NCBI RefSeq assembly: GCF_051106095.1
Contig: NC_135785.1
Location: 185,952,045-186,016,044 of the forward strand
Reading direction: 5' to 3'
Source of the DNA: Pogona vitticeps
Lineage: Eukaryota; Chordata; Lepidosauria; Squamata; Agamidae
DNA: 64,000 nucleotides
The position numbers and the translations under genes are program-made. Positions 42,601-48,039 of the stretch are shown here, piece by piece (within the stretch, counting starts at the first letter, position 1; each line of letters starts with the position of its first letter). The notes under the pieces were generated by a model that saw only the letters and a list, made by a program, of their open reading frames with translations, did not search any database and was not told where the DNA came from.

Positions 42601-45600
42601 TCAGTGAACAAAGCATAGCTGGGAGTTCATTTCCCCACTTTGCCTCCCAGAGCTAGACTGTGTAGCCTTGGGCAAGCTGCACAGTCCTAGAAGTGCTCCC
42701 CATAAGAAAGAAAGGATAAACCATTTCCAAGTGTATACCTAGAAAACCTTGGGAAGGATAGTCATATGAGAATAAGGATAAGGAGGGAATTTCAGAGATT
42801 TAGAAGTAGTGAAATATTTGTACATTGAAAATACTTAAAAAGATGTTTACTCATTCTGATTACTTTTTTTGCAGAGTGACTACAATTGAGTTGTCTGCTT
42901 TAAAATGTTTGCGAGAAAAACTTTATGCACATAAATCAGAGTTGATTGCAGCCTTTAGGCTCTATGATCCAAATGATACAGGTAATAGCAATTGAAAACA
43001 GATTCTTAAGGTTGCTTATGGTTTTTCGTAAGCTGCTGGCTCTTTATTGTAAGAGTATTGTAACCCAATAGAAGGCTGGGAACAAAAGGCTGAGTGCGGA
43101 TGAGGTACTATTACATTAGCTTTGGAGTCTAACTTAAAGGAGTTTGTACAAAGTTTTCTTCTTGTTGTTTCTACAGTTAATAGTATTCCCTTAAAAGCTT
43201 CTCTGGATGGACAGCTCGAACAATGTGTTACAGAGTACAGCGAGCTCGAAGTAAGGCAACACCCAACATTTAGACTTGACTTCTGAAGTATATCAGTTTA
43301 ATATCATGGAAATAAAATTATCTGCCTGCTCCATCTACTGTGGCTCTTCTCACATTGTTCACAAAACTGTCTGGCTGTTGTGAAAGGCATTTGGGGATCG
43401 ACAGGTGACTGGTTAAGATGAACATTTTGCTATTGAATTATTTATGTTTGTTGAACATCTTAGGATGATTATTTTATTTTTCTTGAAGTAAAATTTCGAA
43501 TGTATTGGCTCAATCAAATACTATTCATTCCATTCCATCCTTAGGTCACTTAACAGCTATAATTTTTTCTGAGTTCTTTTTTTTTAAAAAAAGTATTGTT
43601 TTTATAGGGAAAATTTCTCCCACTGAGTGGGCTTCTGCAATGGAATCTGTCCTGCATCTTGACCTTCCCTGGAGAACTCTGCGTTCTAGGCTGGTTTATG
43701 TAGCTCAGGATGGAAACATTGAATACTTTTCATCTTTTGATGATTTAGAAATCAAACTACCTATTAAAGAGGTAAGATGATTTTGAAAGTGACTGATATT
43801 TTACAAAATCGCACCTCAATGTGTGTTTTTACATTCCTTAATTCTATTTCAACTCTTTGGTAGTTTCTTTAAAATGCCAGCCTATATATTGTTTGAGGCA
43901 TTATTGTGCTTTCATAAGTTGATTTTAAAATTTTGGTCTATTTGAAATGGAAATATTTATTTGGGTTGCTAAATAATAATAATAACCTTTGAACTGCAGA
44001 GCTGGAAGGGACACTATGGATCATCCAGCCCAGCCTCTACCAAAGAGGAACAGTGGGGGATTGAACTTCCAACCTCTGGCTCCACGGCCAGAGACCTATA
44101 AAAGCTGCTGAATAATATACTTTAAAGAAAAATTTGGTTTCTGTTCAACCATTTTCTTTCTAAACACAACAAGGAAGCTGTATTGTTTTTAATGTCCCAT
44201 GAGCAACTCCATGCAAGTCATTGGCATTCACAGCAACAATTTGTATCTAATGAAAACATGGCATTTTTCCAGGGATGAAGACTTATGGCTCACACTCAGT
44301 GCATTCCTACAGCATTCCCTCACCTGTGCCACTTCAACCTATTCATAGGTTCACTCTCAGCTAGTAATTAATCAGAATTTGCTCCCTCATACTGAAGTTT
44401 ACACTACGTTTAAGCCATTGTTCATGTTTAAGCTAAATGGTGCACTGCATGTCAAAGCCCTCAACTCTTTTTGTCAAATATGACTAATTGTGGAAAGGGA
44501 AAGAAATACATAATAGGATTTGTATTAGAATTTGAAATATTAATGTTGGATCACTACCAATCATCAGAGCAGTGGTTCTTAACCTTTGTTACTCGGATGC
44601 TTTTGAACTGCAACTCCCAGAAACCCCAGCCAGCACAGTTGGTGGTGAAGGCTTCTGGGAGTTGCAGTCCAAAACTCCTGAGTAACCCAAGGTTAAGAAC
44701 CAGCACTGGTTCTTAACCTTGGGTTACTCAGGAGTTTGGGACTGCAACTCCCAGAAGCCTTCACCACCAACTGTGCTGGCTGGGGTTTCTGGGAGTTGCA
44801 GTTCAAAAGCATCCGAGTAACAAAGGTTAAGAACCACTGATCTAGAGCAGTGGTTCCCAACCTTGCTTCCCCAGATGTTCTTGGACTAAAACTCCCAGAA
44901 GCCTTCATAGCTAGCTGTGCTGGCCAAGATTTCTGGGAGTTGTAGTCCAAGACTGTCTGGGGAACCATGGCTGGGGACCACCGATCTAGCAACAGAAACC
45001 TTCACTTACTTCATTCTCCTGTTCATAAAATGGAATTATTTATTTATTAGCGGAAGAAGAAGGGAATACACATGCTTGCTATTAGAATTTGAAACGTAAA
45101 TGCTGGATCACCCCCTATCAGCTAGGGATAAAAAAATCTTGCTTTATTCTTGCAGTTTTCTCCTTGCTAAGTGAGATTACAAAAGACTCTGTGTGTTTTT
45201 TGTTTCACCACTCTTGGAGGAAATTTGATGTGCAAATAAAACCTTGGGGTCAGCATCCTATTGCCTAAATGTGGAGCAGAAGGAACAAATCATATTCATG
45301 TCTCCTCCCACTGTGTTAGTCTCCCTATCTAGTGACACAAGAGGGAGCCCACTGGAGCGGGGTGGGGGGTGGGGGTACGCAGACTTAGGCAATTTGCTTT
45401 CTGCTTCATATTTAGGCAACTAGCCAGGGTTTCAGACAAAAATACAAGATATATTGCACACACAAACATGTTTTGTGTGAATTTTTATATTGGGCGAAAA
45501 TAGTACTGGTCTATTTCTGTAAAAAAAAAAAATACCACGAAAAATCTTGCAGCAACTGCCATTTCCCCCCACAAAATAGCTCAATGTTTTGATAGAGAAA

Positions 45601-46624
45601 CTTTTTTAATATCAAGGACAAGAAACTTTGTGTGCGTTTATCTTCACTATCACTACTATTAGGAATAGTAATACTATTACTATTTTGTTTTAACTGCATG
45701 AACATAGTATGTGAAACTATTTGCTATGAAGGAATTTTGTACTAAGCTTGGTCAGGCTCTCATTTTTAATTCAATATTCCTTAGGTTCAGCCATCTTTGG
45801 TGGAAACCCTGTGTAGATACAAAGCTGATCTGGAGATAATCTTTAATATTATTGACAGAGATCATTCAGGTATGTTAACACTAATTTTTCCAAAGTGGTG
45901 TATCTAAATTGGGAAGGTAGGTGCTAGTAGTGTAGTAGAATGCTATGAGGGGTGATGAGTTTTGAGGGATGTTTGTAGCAGCTGCTTGGTTTTGATCTGA
46001 CACTAGAAATTTGTGACAGTTGAAAACTGTTTTCAGTTGTTCCACCCTGTGGCATTCTTCCCCAAATACTGGGCAGTAGTGCTATTTTGTTTGGAAAGGG
46101 GATATTTGTCATTATTTCTGGTCATATCTGGGCGATAGAAGATTCCCTCTATCTGAACTATGAATGTCCACAGGGAGATCTAAACTATAATTGCCCTAAC
46201 CAGCATTTCCATGGTAAGCTGTCCCTCTTTCCATCCATCTAAATTCATCCTGTCCCTTCCTTGCCTTATGAAGTGACTTGGTCTGGACAGTGATGTGACT
46301 ATTAGAGCATATCCATACCAGCCCAGAGGCTTCTTGCATTTCTGTATTTCTTTAGCTCCTCAATAAAATTAAAATACAGCCATGTTTCTATATCTTAGGT
46401 ACCACCAGTGACATCATTTCTTTCATTTAGGTCTTATCTCTATTGATGAGTTCCGCCACACATGGAAGCTCTTCAGCCTGCACCTGAAAATCAGTATAGA
46501 TAATGAATCCATTGACAACTTAGCCCGTAGCATGGATTTTAACAAAGATGGTAGCATTGACTTCAATGAATTTTTAGAGGCTTTTCACGTGGTCCACAAA
46601 TTTGAGAACAGGTACAGTTCCTAA
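10418..46624 (+). CDS. PPEF1: serine/threonine protein phosphatase with EF-hands 1 (16 coding exons)
   Basis: Coding exons were assembled by reading frame and splice phase: 10418-10469, 13687-13814, 15826-15886, 21404-21573, 22556-22670, 26574-26620, 33403-33569, 34752-34788, 35327-35476, 38905-39219, 40147-40332, 41215-41357, 42875-42981, 43608-43771, 45785-45869, 46431-46624. They total 2121 nt, or 706 residues plus stop (human PPEF1 is about 653). Domains in order are MGC start (N-acylation), IQ motif (25-32), PPP metallophosphatase core with GDLHG (176-180), GDFVDRG (205-211), GNHE (237-240), HGG (290-292), RSHE (460-463) and SASNYY (482-487), and EF-hand loops at 555-566, 638-649 and 678-689. 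A variable linker at 310-414 interrupts the core. The family comprises calcium-linked serine/threonine phosphatases related to Drosophila rdgC, expressed in sensory neurons. Assignment to PPEF1 rather than PPEF2 rests on sequence ([12 protein letters not shown]) and on PHKA2 next door. All catalytic residues seen are intact. Confidence 0.97.
12037..12494. mobile_element. Tc1/mariner-like MITE with TA target duplication
   Basis: Terminal inverted repeats CAGTGGTACC and GGGCACCACTG are bounded on both sides by TA, the target duplication of Tc1/mariner transposons. There is no transposase frame. Inside are two diverged tandem units of roughly 100 bp, each containing AGCTGAT followed by GGCTTCCCTA and GGGCGATCTTCGCA. 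Confidence 0.8.
13405..13460 (+). repeat. L2-type LINE 3' end
   Basis: AAACCGCCCAGAGTAG and GGTGGTATATAAATAAAT are the usual 3' terminus of L2-type LINEs and related SINEs in squamates. It runs straight into the adjacent A-rich microsatellite, which probably grew from its tail. Confidence 0.7.
13458..13589. repeat. (TAAA)n/(TAGA)n compound microsatellite
   Basis: About 130 bases of tetranucleotide repeats in alternating blocks of AAAT and GATA type, ending 97 bases before PPEF1 exon 2. Confidence 0.97.
13687..13814 (+). CDS. PPEF1: PPEF1 coding exon 2 (IQ motif)
   Basis: It follows a pyrimidine tract and TTTGCAG, and ends at CTTCAG/GTTTGT in phase 0. It encodes the IQ calmodulin-binding helix ([13 protein letters not shown]) and the family signature [12 protein letters not shown]. 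Confidence 0.97.
14385..14720 (-). mobile_element. Sauria SINE, reverse orientation
   Basis: Read in reverse, it has the tRNA-like head (GTGGCTCTGCGGGTTAAACC), the GATCGAATCC B-box-like region and the CCTTTACCTTTACC tail typical of Sauria SINEs. It is flanked by a 13 bp target duplication with one mismatch (TACTTGTCCGGTA / TACTTGTCCAGTA). Confidence 0.93.
14879..15231 (+). mobile_element. Sauria SINE, full length
   Basis: Starts GAGGGACGTGGTGGCGCTG, contains TAAGATCGAATCC, and ends in repeated CCTTTA units after the BovB-like GTCGGACACGACTGGAC. The exact 13 bp target duplication CTATGATCAAATT lies at 14866-14878 and 15232-15244. Confidence 0.97.
15474..15651. repeat. 44 bp inverted repeat with a (TTAG)n array in the loop
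   Basis: The left arm 15474-15517 and right arm 15608-15651 are reverse complements at 40 of 44 positions, and all four differences are transitions. Between them lie about 21 TTAG units. The outer ends CTATGTCTGA and TCAGACATAG suggest a hairpin-type MITE whose loop has become a microsatellite. Confidence 0.85.
15826..15886 (+). CDS. PPEF1: PPEF1 coding exon 3
   Basis: Acceptor TTACCCAG, donor GCAG/GTGAGG, 61 bases, entering in phase 0 and leaving in phase 1. It encodes [12 protein letters not shown], which aligns with human LSTFFSFMLENY. It joins directly to exon 4 in phase, so no extra exon is needed between them. Confidence 0.92.
18623..18698. repeat. (ATTT)n microsatellite
   Basis: About 19 units of ATTT joined to the L2-type LINE end that follows, of which it is probably the expanded A-rich tail in reverse. 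Confidence 0.97.
18699..18790 (-). repeat. L2-type LINE 3' end, reverse orientation
   Basis: Contains TATGCCGCCCACACTACC and GGGCGGCTTACAACAT, the reverse complement of the common squamate L2-like 3' terminus. Confidence 0.65.
19184..21120 (+). mobile_element. non-autonomous LINE-mobilised unit, probably L1-driven
   Basis: A 1937 bp unit bounded by an exact 14 bp target duplication AATACCTTGACTGG (19170-19183 and 21121-21134). It starts with a GC-rich leader (CAGACTTCCGGCTTGATGCC), as L1 5' ends do, and finishes with AATAAAATGTTTTAAAAAAA, a polyadenylation signal and short A-rich tail. It carries one ORF and no reverse transcriptase, so it depends on other elements, comparable to half-L1 (HAL1) elements of mammals. 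No truncation at either end is evident. Confidence 0.8.
20182..20640 (+). CDS. hydrophilic, helix-rich ORF of the retroposed unit
   Basis: 152 codons from ATG to TAG, starting [20 protein letters not shown]. It is rich in Glu, Lys, Gln and Arg, with heptad-like stretches ([20 protein letters not shown]) that suggest coiled coil. No RNA-recognition, zinc-knuckle or endonuclease motif is visible. It may be the remaining N-terminal part of an L1 ORF1-type protein; this is inference and the family was not recognised. Confidence 0.5.
   Translation: MAQQGQFWDETKSALQTILEIVRSHYQEAKLFNQHLKNYSQQATRNNEEGNESVPDDVCQSKEELEEINGENLRETTSILDPKRVLREDKGRKSAKLTKKSLEDLLKIDQVHKELVDINQMHKMVSEGMKDGRMLRDTETQSEKREMREGIA
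21404..21573 (+). CDS. PPEF1: PPEF1 coding exon 4
   Basis: Acceptor TTTTCTCTGTAG. The 3' half encodes [16 protein letters not shown] and LLEAFKHQQ, equivalent to human DVPDSYNGPRLQFPLT and LLEAFKEQQ. The 5' half ([11 protein letters not shown]) is poorly conserved. The donor is GC rather than GT (AACAG/GCAAGT). The conserved frame continues exactly into exon 5 only with this boundary. Confidence 0.93.
21574..21579 (+). promoter_or_regulatory. non-canonical GC splice donor of PPEF1 intron 4
   Basis: The first six bases of the intron are GCAAGT, preceded by CAG, which is the classic strong context for the minor GC-AG class of introns. The acceptor at 22551-22555 is CGCAG. The nearest GT, four bases downstream, would shift the frame. 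Confidence 0.85.
21574..22555. other. PPEF1 intron 4 (GC-AG)
   Basis: A 982-base intron. The stretch 22270-22480 has the look of an old degraded transposon. Open frames read there on both strands show no recognisable protein. Confidence 0.6.
22556..22670 (+). CDS. PPEF1: PPEF1 coding exon 5
   Basis: Encodes [20 protein letters not shown], a helix just before the catalytic core, and ends in EITICG. Donor CTGCG/GTAAGT in phase 1. It aligns with human LHAHYVLEVLFETKK and VTICG. Confidence 0.97.
23294..23634 (+). mobile_element. Sauria SINE, full length
   Basis: Head TGTGGTGGCGCTGCCGGC, B-box-like GATCGAATCC and tail CCTTTACCTTTACC. Exact 12 bp target duplication TTACTTTTAAAA at 23282-23293 and 23635-23646. 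A small internal duplication of GGCTCTACGG is present. Confidence 0.97.
24586..24815 (+). repeat. diverged tandem duplication, period about 118-126 bp
   Basis: Two consecutive units share ordered blocks: ACAGTTGCTCTT (24591 and 24717), CATCCT followed by TTGTTATCCT or similar, CAACTGAAAG, and GAGAGATTTT (about 24685 and 24803). Small indels shift the period. The origin is not recognised. Confidence 0.7.
25375..25460. repeat. reptile palindromic repeat fragment
   Basis: TGCAGTCCTCTGCATGTTTA and CTTGGAAATGTG followed by CTCCTAAGTACACA resembles the common amniote element with paired GGAAGTAAGTCCC and GGGACTTACTTC arms. A better copy is at 34883. Confidence 0.45.
25503..25757. mobile_element. 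TA-flanked MITE (CCCTGTTTCCCC type), copy 1
   Basis: Inner motifs AAATAAGACAGGGTCTTAT and TAGGGCTTATTTTCAGG with inverted ends GTTCCCCC and GGGGGAAACAGGG, bounded by TA. A second copy in opposite orientation lies at 27209-27488. There is no coding content. Confidence 0.75.
26574..26620 (+). CDS. PPEF1: PPEF1 coding exon 6 (GDLHG metal-binding motif)
   Basis: A 47-base exon, acceptor TTTTTCCTAG, donor AAA/GTAAGT. It encodes [15 protein letters not shown], and with the last base of exon 5 completes the GDxHG motif that supplies two metal ligands of PPP phosphatases. BovB-like LINE sequence begins about 10 bases inside the following intron. Confidence 0.97.
26630..26895 (+). mobile_element. RTE-BovB LINE 3' fragment
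   Basis: The frame reads [20 protein letters not shown], typical of the C-terminus of the BovB reverse transcriptase. It continues to DSLKEA-like codons and a 3' end with (AAC)n at 26893-26911. It begins about 10 bases after the exon 6 donor. 5'-truncated. Confidence 0.85.
27209..27488. mobile_element. TA-flanked MITE (CCCTGTTTCCCC type), copy 2
   Basis: Ends CCCTGTTTCCCTGAAAATAA and TTATTTTCAAGAAAACACAG, bounded by TA on both sides. It is the same family as 25503-25757 in reverse orientation. Confidence 0.78.
28060..28740 (+). mobile_element. RTE-BovB LINE 3' part, degraded
   Basis: Frames read [19 protein letters not shown] and [13 protein letters not shown], matching the end of the BovB reverse transcriptase (family YGCESWTIKK). 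The 3' end has TAAGTCGTAAGTGAACTCAT followed by GGCACCTAACAC, the BovB terminus. Several frame breaks are present. Confidence 0.85.
28917..29326. mobile_element. TA-flanked MITE (CCATATTT type)
   Basis: Ends CCATATTTTTCCATGTATAA and ACACAGAAAAATACGG, inverted and flanked by TA. The interior (28985-29225) is a series of short direct and inverted repeats around GAAAGTGGAGGGG and CTTTCCCC. Related in its ends to the 52444 element. Confidence 0.7.
29736..30586 (+). mobile_element. Penelope-like element, 5'-truncated copy with GIY-YIG region
   Basis: Encodes the C-terminal end of a PLE protein: [19 protein letters not shown], then the endonuclease motifs GVY and YIG with [15 protein letters not shown] and [12 protein letters not shown]. 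The frame is open from 29691 (ATG in flanking DNA) to 30296. The 3' end is TGAAGATGCCGGCCAC and GCCTTCGAGAATAC. A 14 bp target duplication with one mismatch (AGGCTGAAAACTAT / AGCCTGAAAACTAT) sits at 29722-29735 and 30587-30600. Most of the reverse transcriptase is absent. Confidence 0.88.
30640..30666 (+). repeat. G-run, potential G-quadruplex
   Basis: A tract of long G blocks separated by single A, followed by alternating CATGTGCATGTGCGCAT. It lies just 3' of the PLE copy, in PPEF1 intron 6. Confidence 0.8.
32199..32536 (-). mobile_element. Sauria SINE, reverse orientation
   Basis: Starts with the reversed tail GGTAAAGGTTCCCCTTGACC and ends with the reversed head GCGCCACC. A clear target duplication was not found. 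Confidence 0.9.
32985..33085. repeat. diverged reptile palindromic repeat
   Basis: GTAGAGCCATTGAATCAAAG followed by CCACTGAGTCACTGG fits the family with paired CCATTGAATCAATGGG arms. Old and low-scoring. Confidence 0.4.
33403..33569 (+). CDS. PPEF1: PPEF1 coding exon 7 (GDxVDRG and GNHE motifs)
   Basis: Acceptor TTCTTCTACAG, donor CTTAG/GTACCA in phase 2. It carries [12 protein letters not shown] and LNRGNHED, two of the three defining PPP phosphatase motifs, including the catalytic Asn-His pair. Confidence 0.98.
34025..34145. mobile_element. hAT-like MITE
   Basis: Inverted ends CAGTGGTTTCCCC and GAAACCACTG of the hAT (Charlie-like) type. The interior is diverged from the copies at 37545 and 44570. 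Confidence 0.7.
34298..34545. mobile_element. Penelope-like 3' ends in head-to-head inverted arrangement
   Basis: The left half is the reverse complement of the PLE 3' region and the right half the same region in + orientation. They share TGTGGGTTTTTCGGGCTCTT and its complement, and the centre lies near 34409. An exact 14 bp target duplication ATAGAATCTCCTTA flanks the pair (34284-34297 and 34546-34559), so the inverted pair entered as one unit. Partly inverted copies are a known habit of PLEs. Confidence 0.88.
34752..34788 (+). CDS. PPEF1: PPEF1 coding exon 8
   Basis: A 37-base microexon-like exon encoding [12 protein letters not shown] (human YGFTKEILHKYK). Acceptor CATTTCAG, donor CCGG/GTAAGC. 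It enters in phase 2 and leaves in phase 0. Confidence 0.95.
34883..34995. repeat. reptile palindromic MITE-like repeat
   Basis: Contains GAAAGTAAGTCCCATTAAAC and GGTCTTACTTCTGAGTAGAC, the paired arms of an abundant amniote palindromic repeat. No coding content. Confidence 0.65.
35327..35476 (+). CDS. PPEF1: PPEF1 coding exon 9 (HGG motif)
   Basis: Fifty codons between CTTAATAG and GCAAG/GTAAGA. Encodes [16 protein letters not shown] and [14 protein letters not shown], the fourth PPP motif with a metal-binding histidine. The acceptor has a weak pyrimidine tract. Confidence 0.96.
35760..37440 (+). mobile_element. old RTE-BovB LINE, endonuclease region, degraded
   Basis: Fragments of the APE-type endonuclease can be read, such as [18 protein letters not shown] near 36470 (family IQVYAPTTDAEEE), with many breaks between. 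It extends into more weakly matching sequence up to about 37440. The left edge is uncertain. Confidence 0.7.
37545..37681. mobile_element. hAT-like MITE
   Basis: A 137 bp element with inverted ends CAGTGGTTCTTAACCTTGG and AAGGTTAAGAACCACTG and internal palindromic arms CTGCAACTCCTAGAAGCC / TTTCTGGGAGTTGCAG. An approximate 8 bp target duplication is present (AGCTAGAT / AGCTGGAG). Confidence 0.88.
37893..38470 (+). mobile_element. Penelope-like element, 5'-truncated
   Basis: Begins inside the GIY-YIG domain ([24 protein letters not shown]) and runs to the PLE 3' region with GATGCCGGCCACAGAGACTG. About 90% similar by eye to the copy at 29736. Target duplication approximately TAACTAGC. Confidence 0.85.
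38617..38707 (-). mobile_element. short Penelope-like 3' fragment, separate insertion
   Basis: Reverse orientation, from the PLE end GTATTCACGAAGGC to GTTCTTCCTAACG. It has its own exact 12 bp target duplication GTTGTTCTAGTT (38601-38612 and 38708-38719), so it is not part of the neighbouring copy. Confidence 0.85.
38905..39219 (+). CDS. PPEF1: PPEF1 coding exon 10 (variable linker in the catalytic domain)
   Basis: 105 codons, acceptor GCCTTCACAG, donor AAGCAG/GTATGT, phase 0 at both ends. It begins LKSVLRPP like human MKSVLIPP and ends KMEWKQ like human EHEWEQ. The centre is rich in Ser, Glu, Gln and His and shows no recognisable domain. It is clearly longer than the human segment and accounts for much of the greater protein length. 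Confidence 0.9.
40147..40332 (+). CDS. PPEF1: PPEF1 coding exon 11 (RSHE motif)
   Basis: 62 codons, acceptor TTGCTAG, donor GGAAAG/GTAATC. Encodes [19 protein letters not shown] and [14 protein letters not shown], the part of the PPP fold that supplies another metal-ligand histidine. Confidence 0.98.
41215..41357 (+). CDS. PPEF1: PPEF1 coding exon 12 (SAxNYY motif)
   Basis: Begins [20 protein letters not shown] and ends in phase 2 at CAAAG/GTAGGG. The [14 protein letters not shown] stretch matches PPEF1 rather than PPEF2 (YYEVGSNRGAYVKL). The acceptor is AAG rather than the usual CAG or TAG, after a C/T-rich tract. Confidence 0.96.
42585..42800 (+). repeat. MIR-like core SINE
   Basis: tRNA-like head CTGGCTGGATATCTCAGTG and GTTCATTTCCCCAC, then a MIR-like block GTAGCCTTGGGCAAGCTGCA. 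Diverged, therefore old. Confidence 0.7.
42875..42981 (+). CDS. PPEF1: PPEF1 coding exon 13 (start of EF-hand 1)
   Basis: Acceptor TTTTTTTGCAG, donor ACAG/GTAATA. Encodes [19 protein letters not shown] and the first half of the EF-hand 1 loop, DPNDT. It enters in phase 2 and leaves in phase 1. Confidence 0.96.
43177..43250 (+). other. possible cryptic or alternative exon, out of phase with PPEF1
   Basis: A 74-base segment with a good acceptor (TTGTTTCTACAG) and a good donor (CTCGAA/GTAAGG) lies between exons 13 and 14. It is open when read in phase 1 from exon 13 but would enter exon 14 in the wrong phase. Inclusion would therefore replace the EF-hands with a short alternative tail. It has no counterpart in human PPEF1 that is known to me. 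Confidence 0.35.
43608..43771 (+). CDS. PPEF1: PPEF1 coding exon 14 (rest of EF-hand 1)
   Basis: Acceptor TTTTTATAG, donor AAAGAG/GTAAGA. Encodes [18 protein letters not shown] and [12 protein letters not shown]. The second half of the EF-hand 1 loop is GKISPTE, ending in the Glu that normally clamps calcium. Confidence 0.97.
43972..44105 (-). repeat. tRNA-derived SINE, reverse orientation
   Basis: Read in reverse it gives GTCTCTGGCCGTGGAGCCAG then AGTTCAATCCCCCACTG, an A-box/B-box tRNA-like head, followed by GATGATCCATAGTGTCCCTT. This is the common reptile tRNA SINE layout. Confidence 0.7.
44570..44839. mobile_element. two hAT-like MITEs head to head forming a 270 bp palindrome
   Basis: Copy one (44570 to about 44703) and copy two (about 44706-44839) are near-perfect reverse complements; one clear difference was seen by eye. 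Outer ends are CAGTGGTTCTTAACCTTTG and its complement, and the centre is CCAGCACTGG. The same family as 37545-37681. Confidence 0.9.
44848..44983. mobile_element. third hAT-like MITE, different subfamily
   Basis: Ends CAGTGGTTCCCAACCTTG and CTGGGGACCACCG, with arms ACTCCCAGAAGCCTTC and TTTCTGGGAGTTGTAGTCC. 8 bp target duplication ATCTAGAG / ATCTAGCA (6 of 8), directly abutting the preceding palindrome. Confidence 0.85.
45785..45869 (+). CDS. PPEF1: PPEF1 coding exon 15 (start of EF-hand 2)
   Basis: Acceptor ATTCCTTAG, donor TTCAG/GTATGT in phase 1. Encodes [20 protein letters not shown] and the start of the canonical loop DRDHSG. Confidence 0.97.
46431..46624 (+). CDS. PPEF1: PPEF1 coding exon 16 (EF-hands 2 and 3, stop)
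   Basis: Acceptor TTTCATTTAG. Encodes [14 protein letters not shown], then the canonical third EF-hand [13 protein letters not shown], and ends KFENRYSS before TAA. The final codons contain AACAG/GTACAG, a plausible splice donor at 46611. Skipping the TAA for one more short exon cannot be excluded, since human PPEF1 ends with a slightly longer tail. Confidence 0.94.
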
Positions 46625-48039
46625 GGGAGCTGGATTCTTCATAATGATTTTTCCTATCATGTTTTTGCTCTGTAATTTCCTAATTATATGTTTGATGCCT
46701 TGATGTTGATAGGTCAGAGTGAACAGTACTCCAGGAAAATAGGCTTTACAGAGGTGGCGCTATCTGATTATGTACATTTGTTATGAACTGAAATCCACAG
46801 TGTCACTTCACAACTTTTGGGCTGAGACCAATTACTGGTACATGGGAAGAAGTGAAAGCTGGCAGATTGCTCTAATGAGAGCCAGAAATGTACAGGCGGA
46901 TGGGAAGTTACTGTTAAAAACCTTCCTAGAAATTGTGTTGTCAGCAGTGAACGCAGCAGTGCCATATTGAGAATTTCAGGGTTTATTATGATCTTTATTG
47001 ATTCAGAGGGCTACTTCAGAACAAGGTCTGGGTATCTGTTCAATCACATTATATACCACTTACCATTTCTAAAACAACTGTGTTGGAGTGGCGCAGTGCT
47101 TTACCAATGGCATCAGAGAAACGACAAAAGCAACCAGGTGCACTGCCAAGTAAGAAGAACAGTGCATATCTTGTCGATGTGGCTTTCAATGGCAAAATAG
47201 ACAGCCCCACCATCTTATATAGCTTATTTCCTGCACCAGTATATAGCATCTATCCCAGAAGGGCAACCAGCTCTACTTTTTTTTCCTCTCAGGAATTGCT
47301 GACAGCAAACAGGCTTTATTATACGGTACACAAAGAAACTACAAAGATTACAAAAGTAATCTTGAAGGAAATATTTGAAAAACTGGTAGATGCACCTGTA
47401 TGAAGTATTTGTTATTGCCACTTGTATTTGTTTTGTGTCAGAAGCCTGAAGCCTAGGAAAACTGTGCATGACCATTACAAAAGACCCGTCTAGGCTTGCA
47501 CGGGCAGCCATTGCTGATGAGAACTCCCCAGGCAAGGGATGAGTGCCGTACTCCTGCTTCCCATTAACTGCTATACCATGGTACTGGCATGATTATATAT
47601 ATCTCCCCTGTGACTAGTAGCCACTGACAGCTACATCTTCCTGACATTTATCCAATCACTTTTTAAAGCCATCCCAAGTTGGCAGCCACCTCTGCATCTT
47701 AAGATACTGTCAGTGAAAGGCATGAGCAAGTACTTTACTTTTAAAAGATAACAATTAAAAATACCAGTTTAAGTATATGCTGTGTGAAGAACTGGTTTGT
47801 TTTGTTTGACCTGACTCTCCTACCTTCATTTCATGGTATGATGTGAGGATCTAGCACTGTGAAGAAATTTTCACATCAAGTTTTTTCATACCTTGCATAA
47901 TTCTACACATCTGTATCATGTCTCTCTACTTGATATGCATTTTTCCAAGCTAAACGTGCAAACATTCCTCATTGATGCAGCACCTTAATGACTTCAGTTA
48001 TTGTTCTCTGCACATTTTTCCCACTCTGCAATATTTTAT

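Larger units (their letters stand above)
39220..42874. other. PPEF1 introns 10 to 12 (with exons 11 and 12)
   Basis: Intron sequence at 39220-40146, 40333-41214 and 41358-42874. Apart from the SINE at 42585 nothing was recognised; it is ordinary AT-rich intron. Confidence 0.6.
43772..45784. other. PPEF1 intron 14
   Basis: Contains a tRNA-derived SINE (43972-44105) and a cluster of three hAT-like MITEs (44570-44983). The rest is unremarkable AT-rich DNA. Confidence 0.75.

Noticed and set aside
47080-47535. Overlapping open frames on both strands downstream of PPEF1
   Set aside because: No homology recognised and no start, splice or codon-use pattern that favours either; treated as non-coding.
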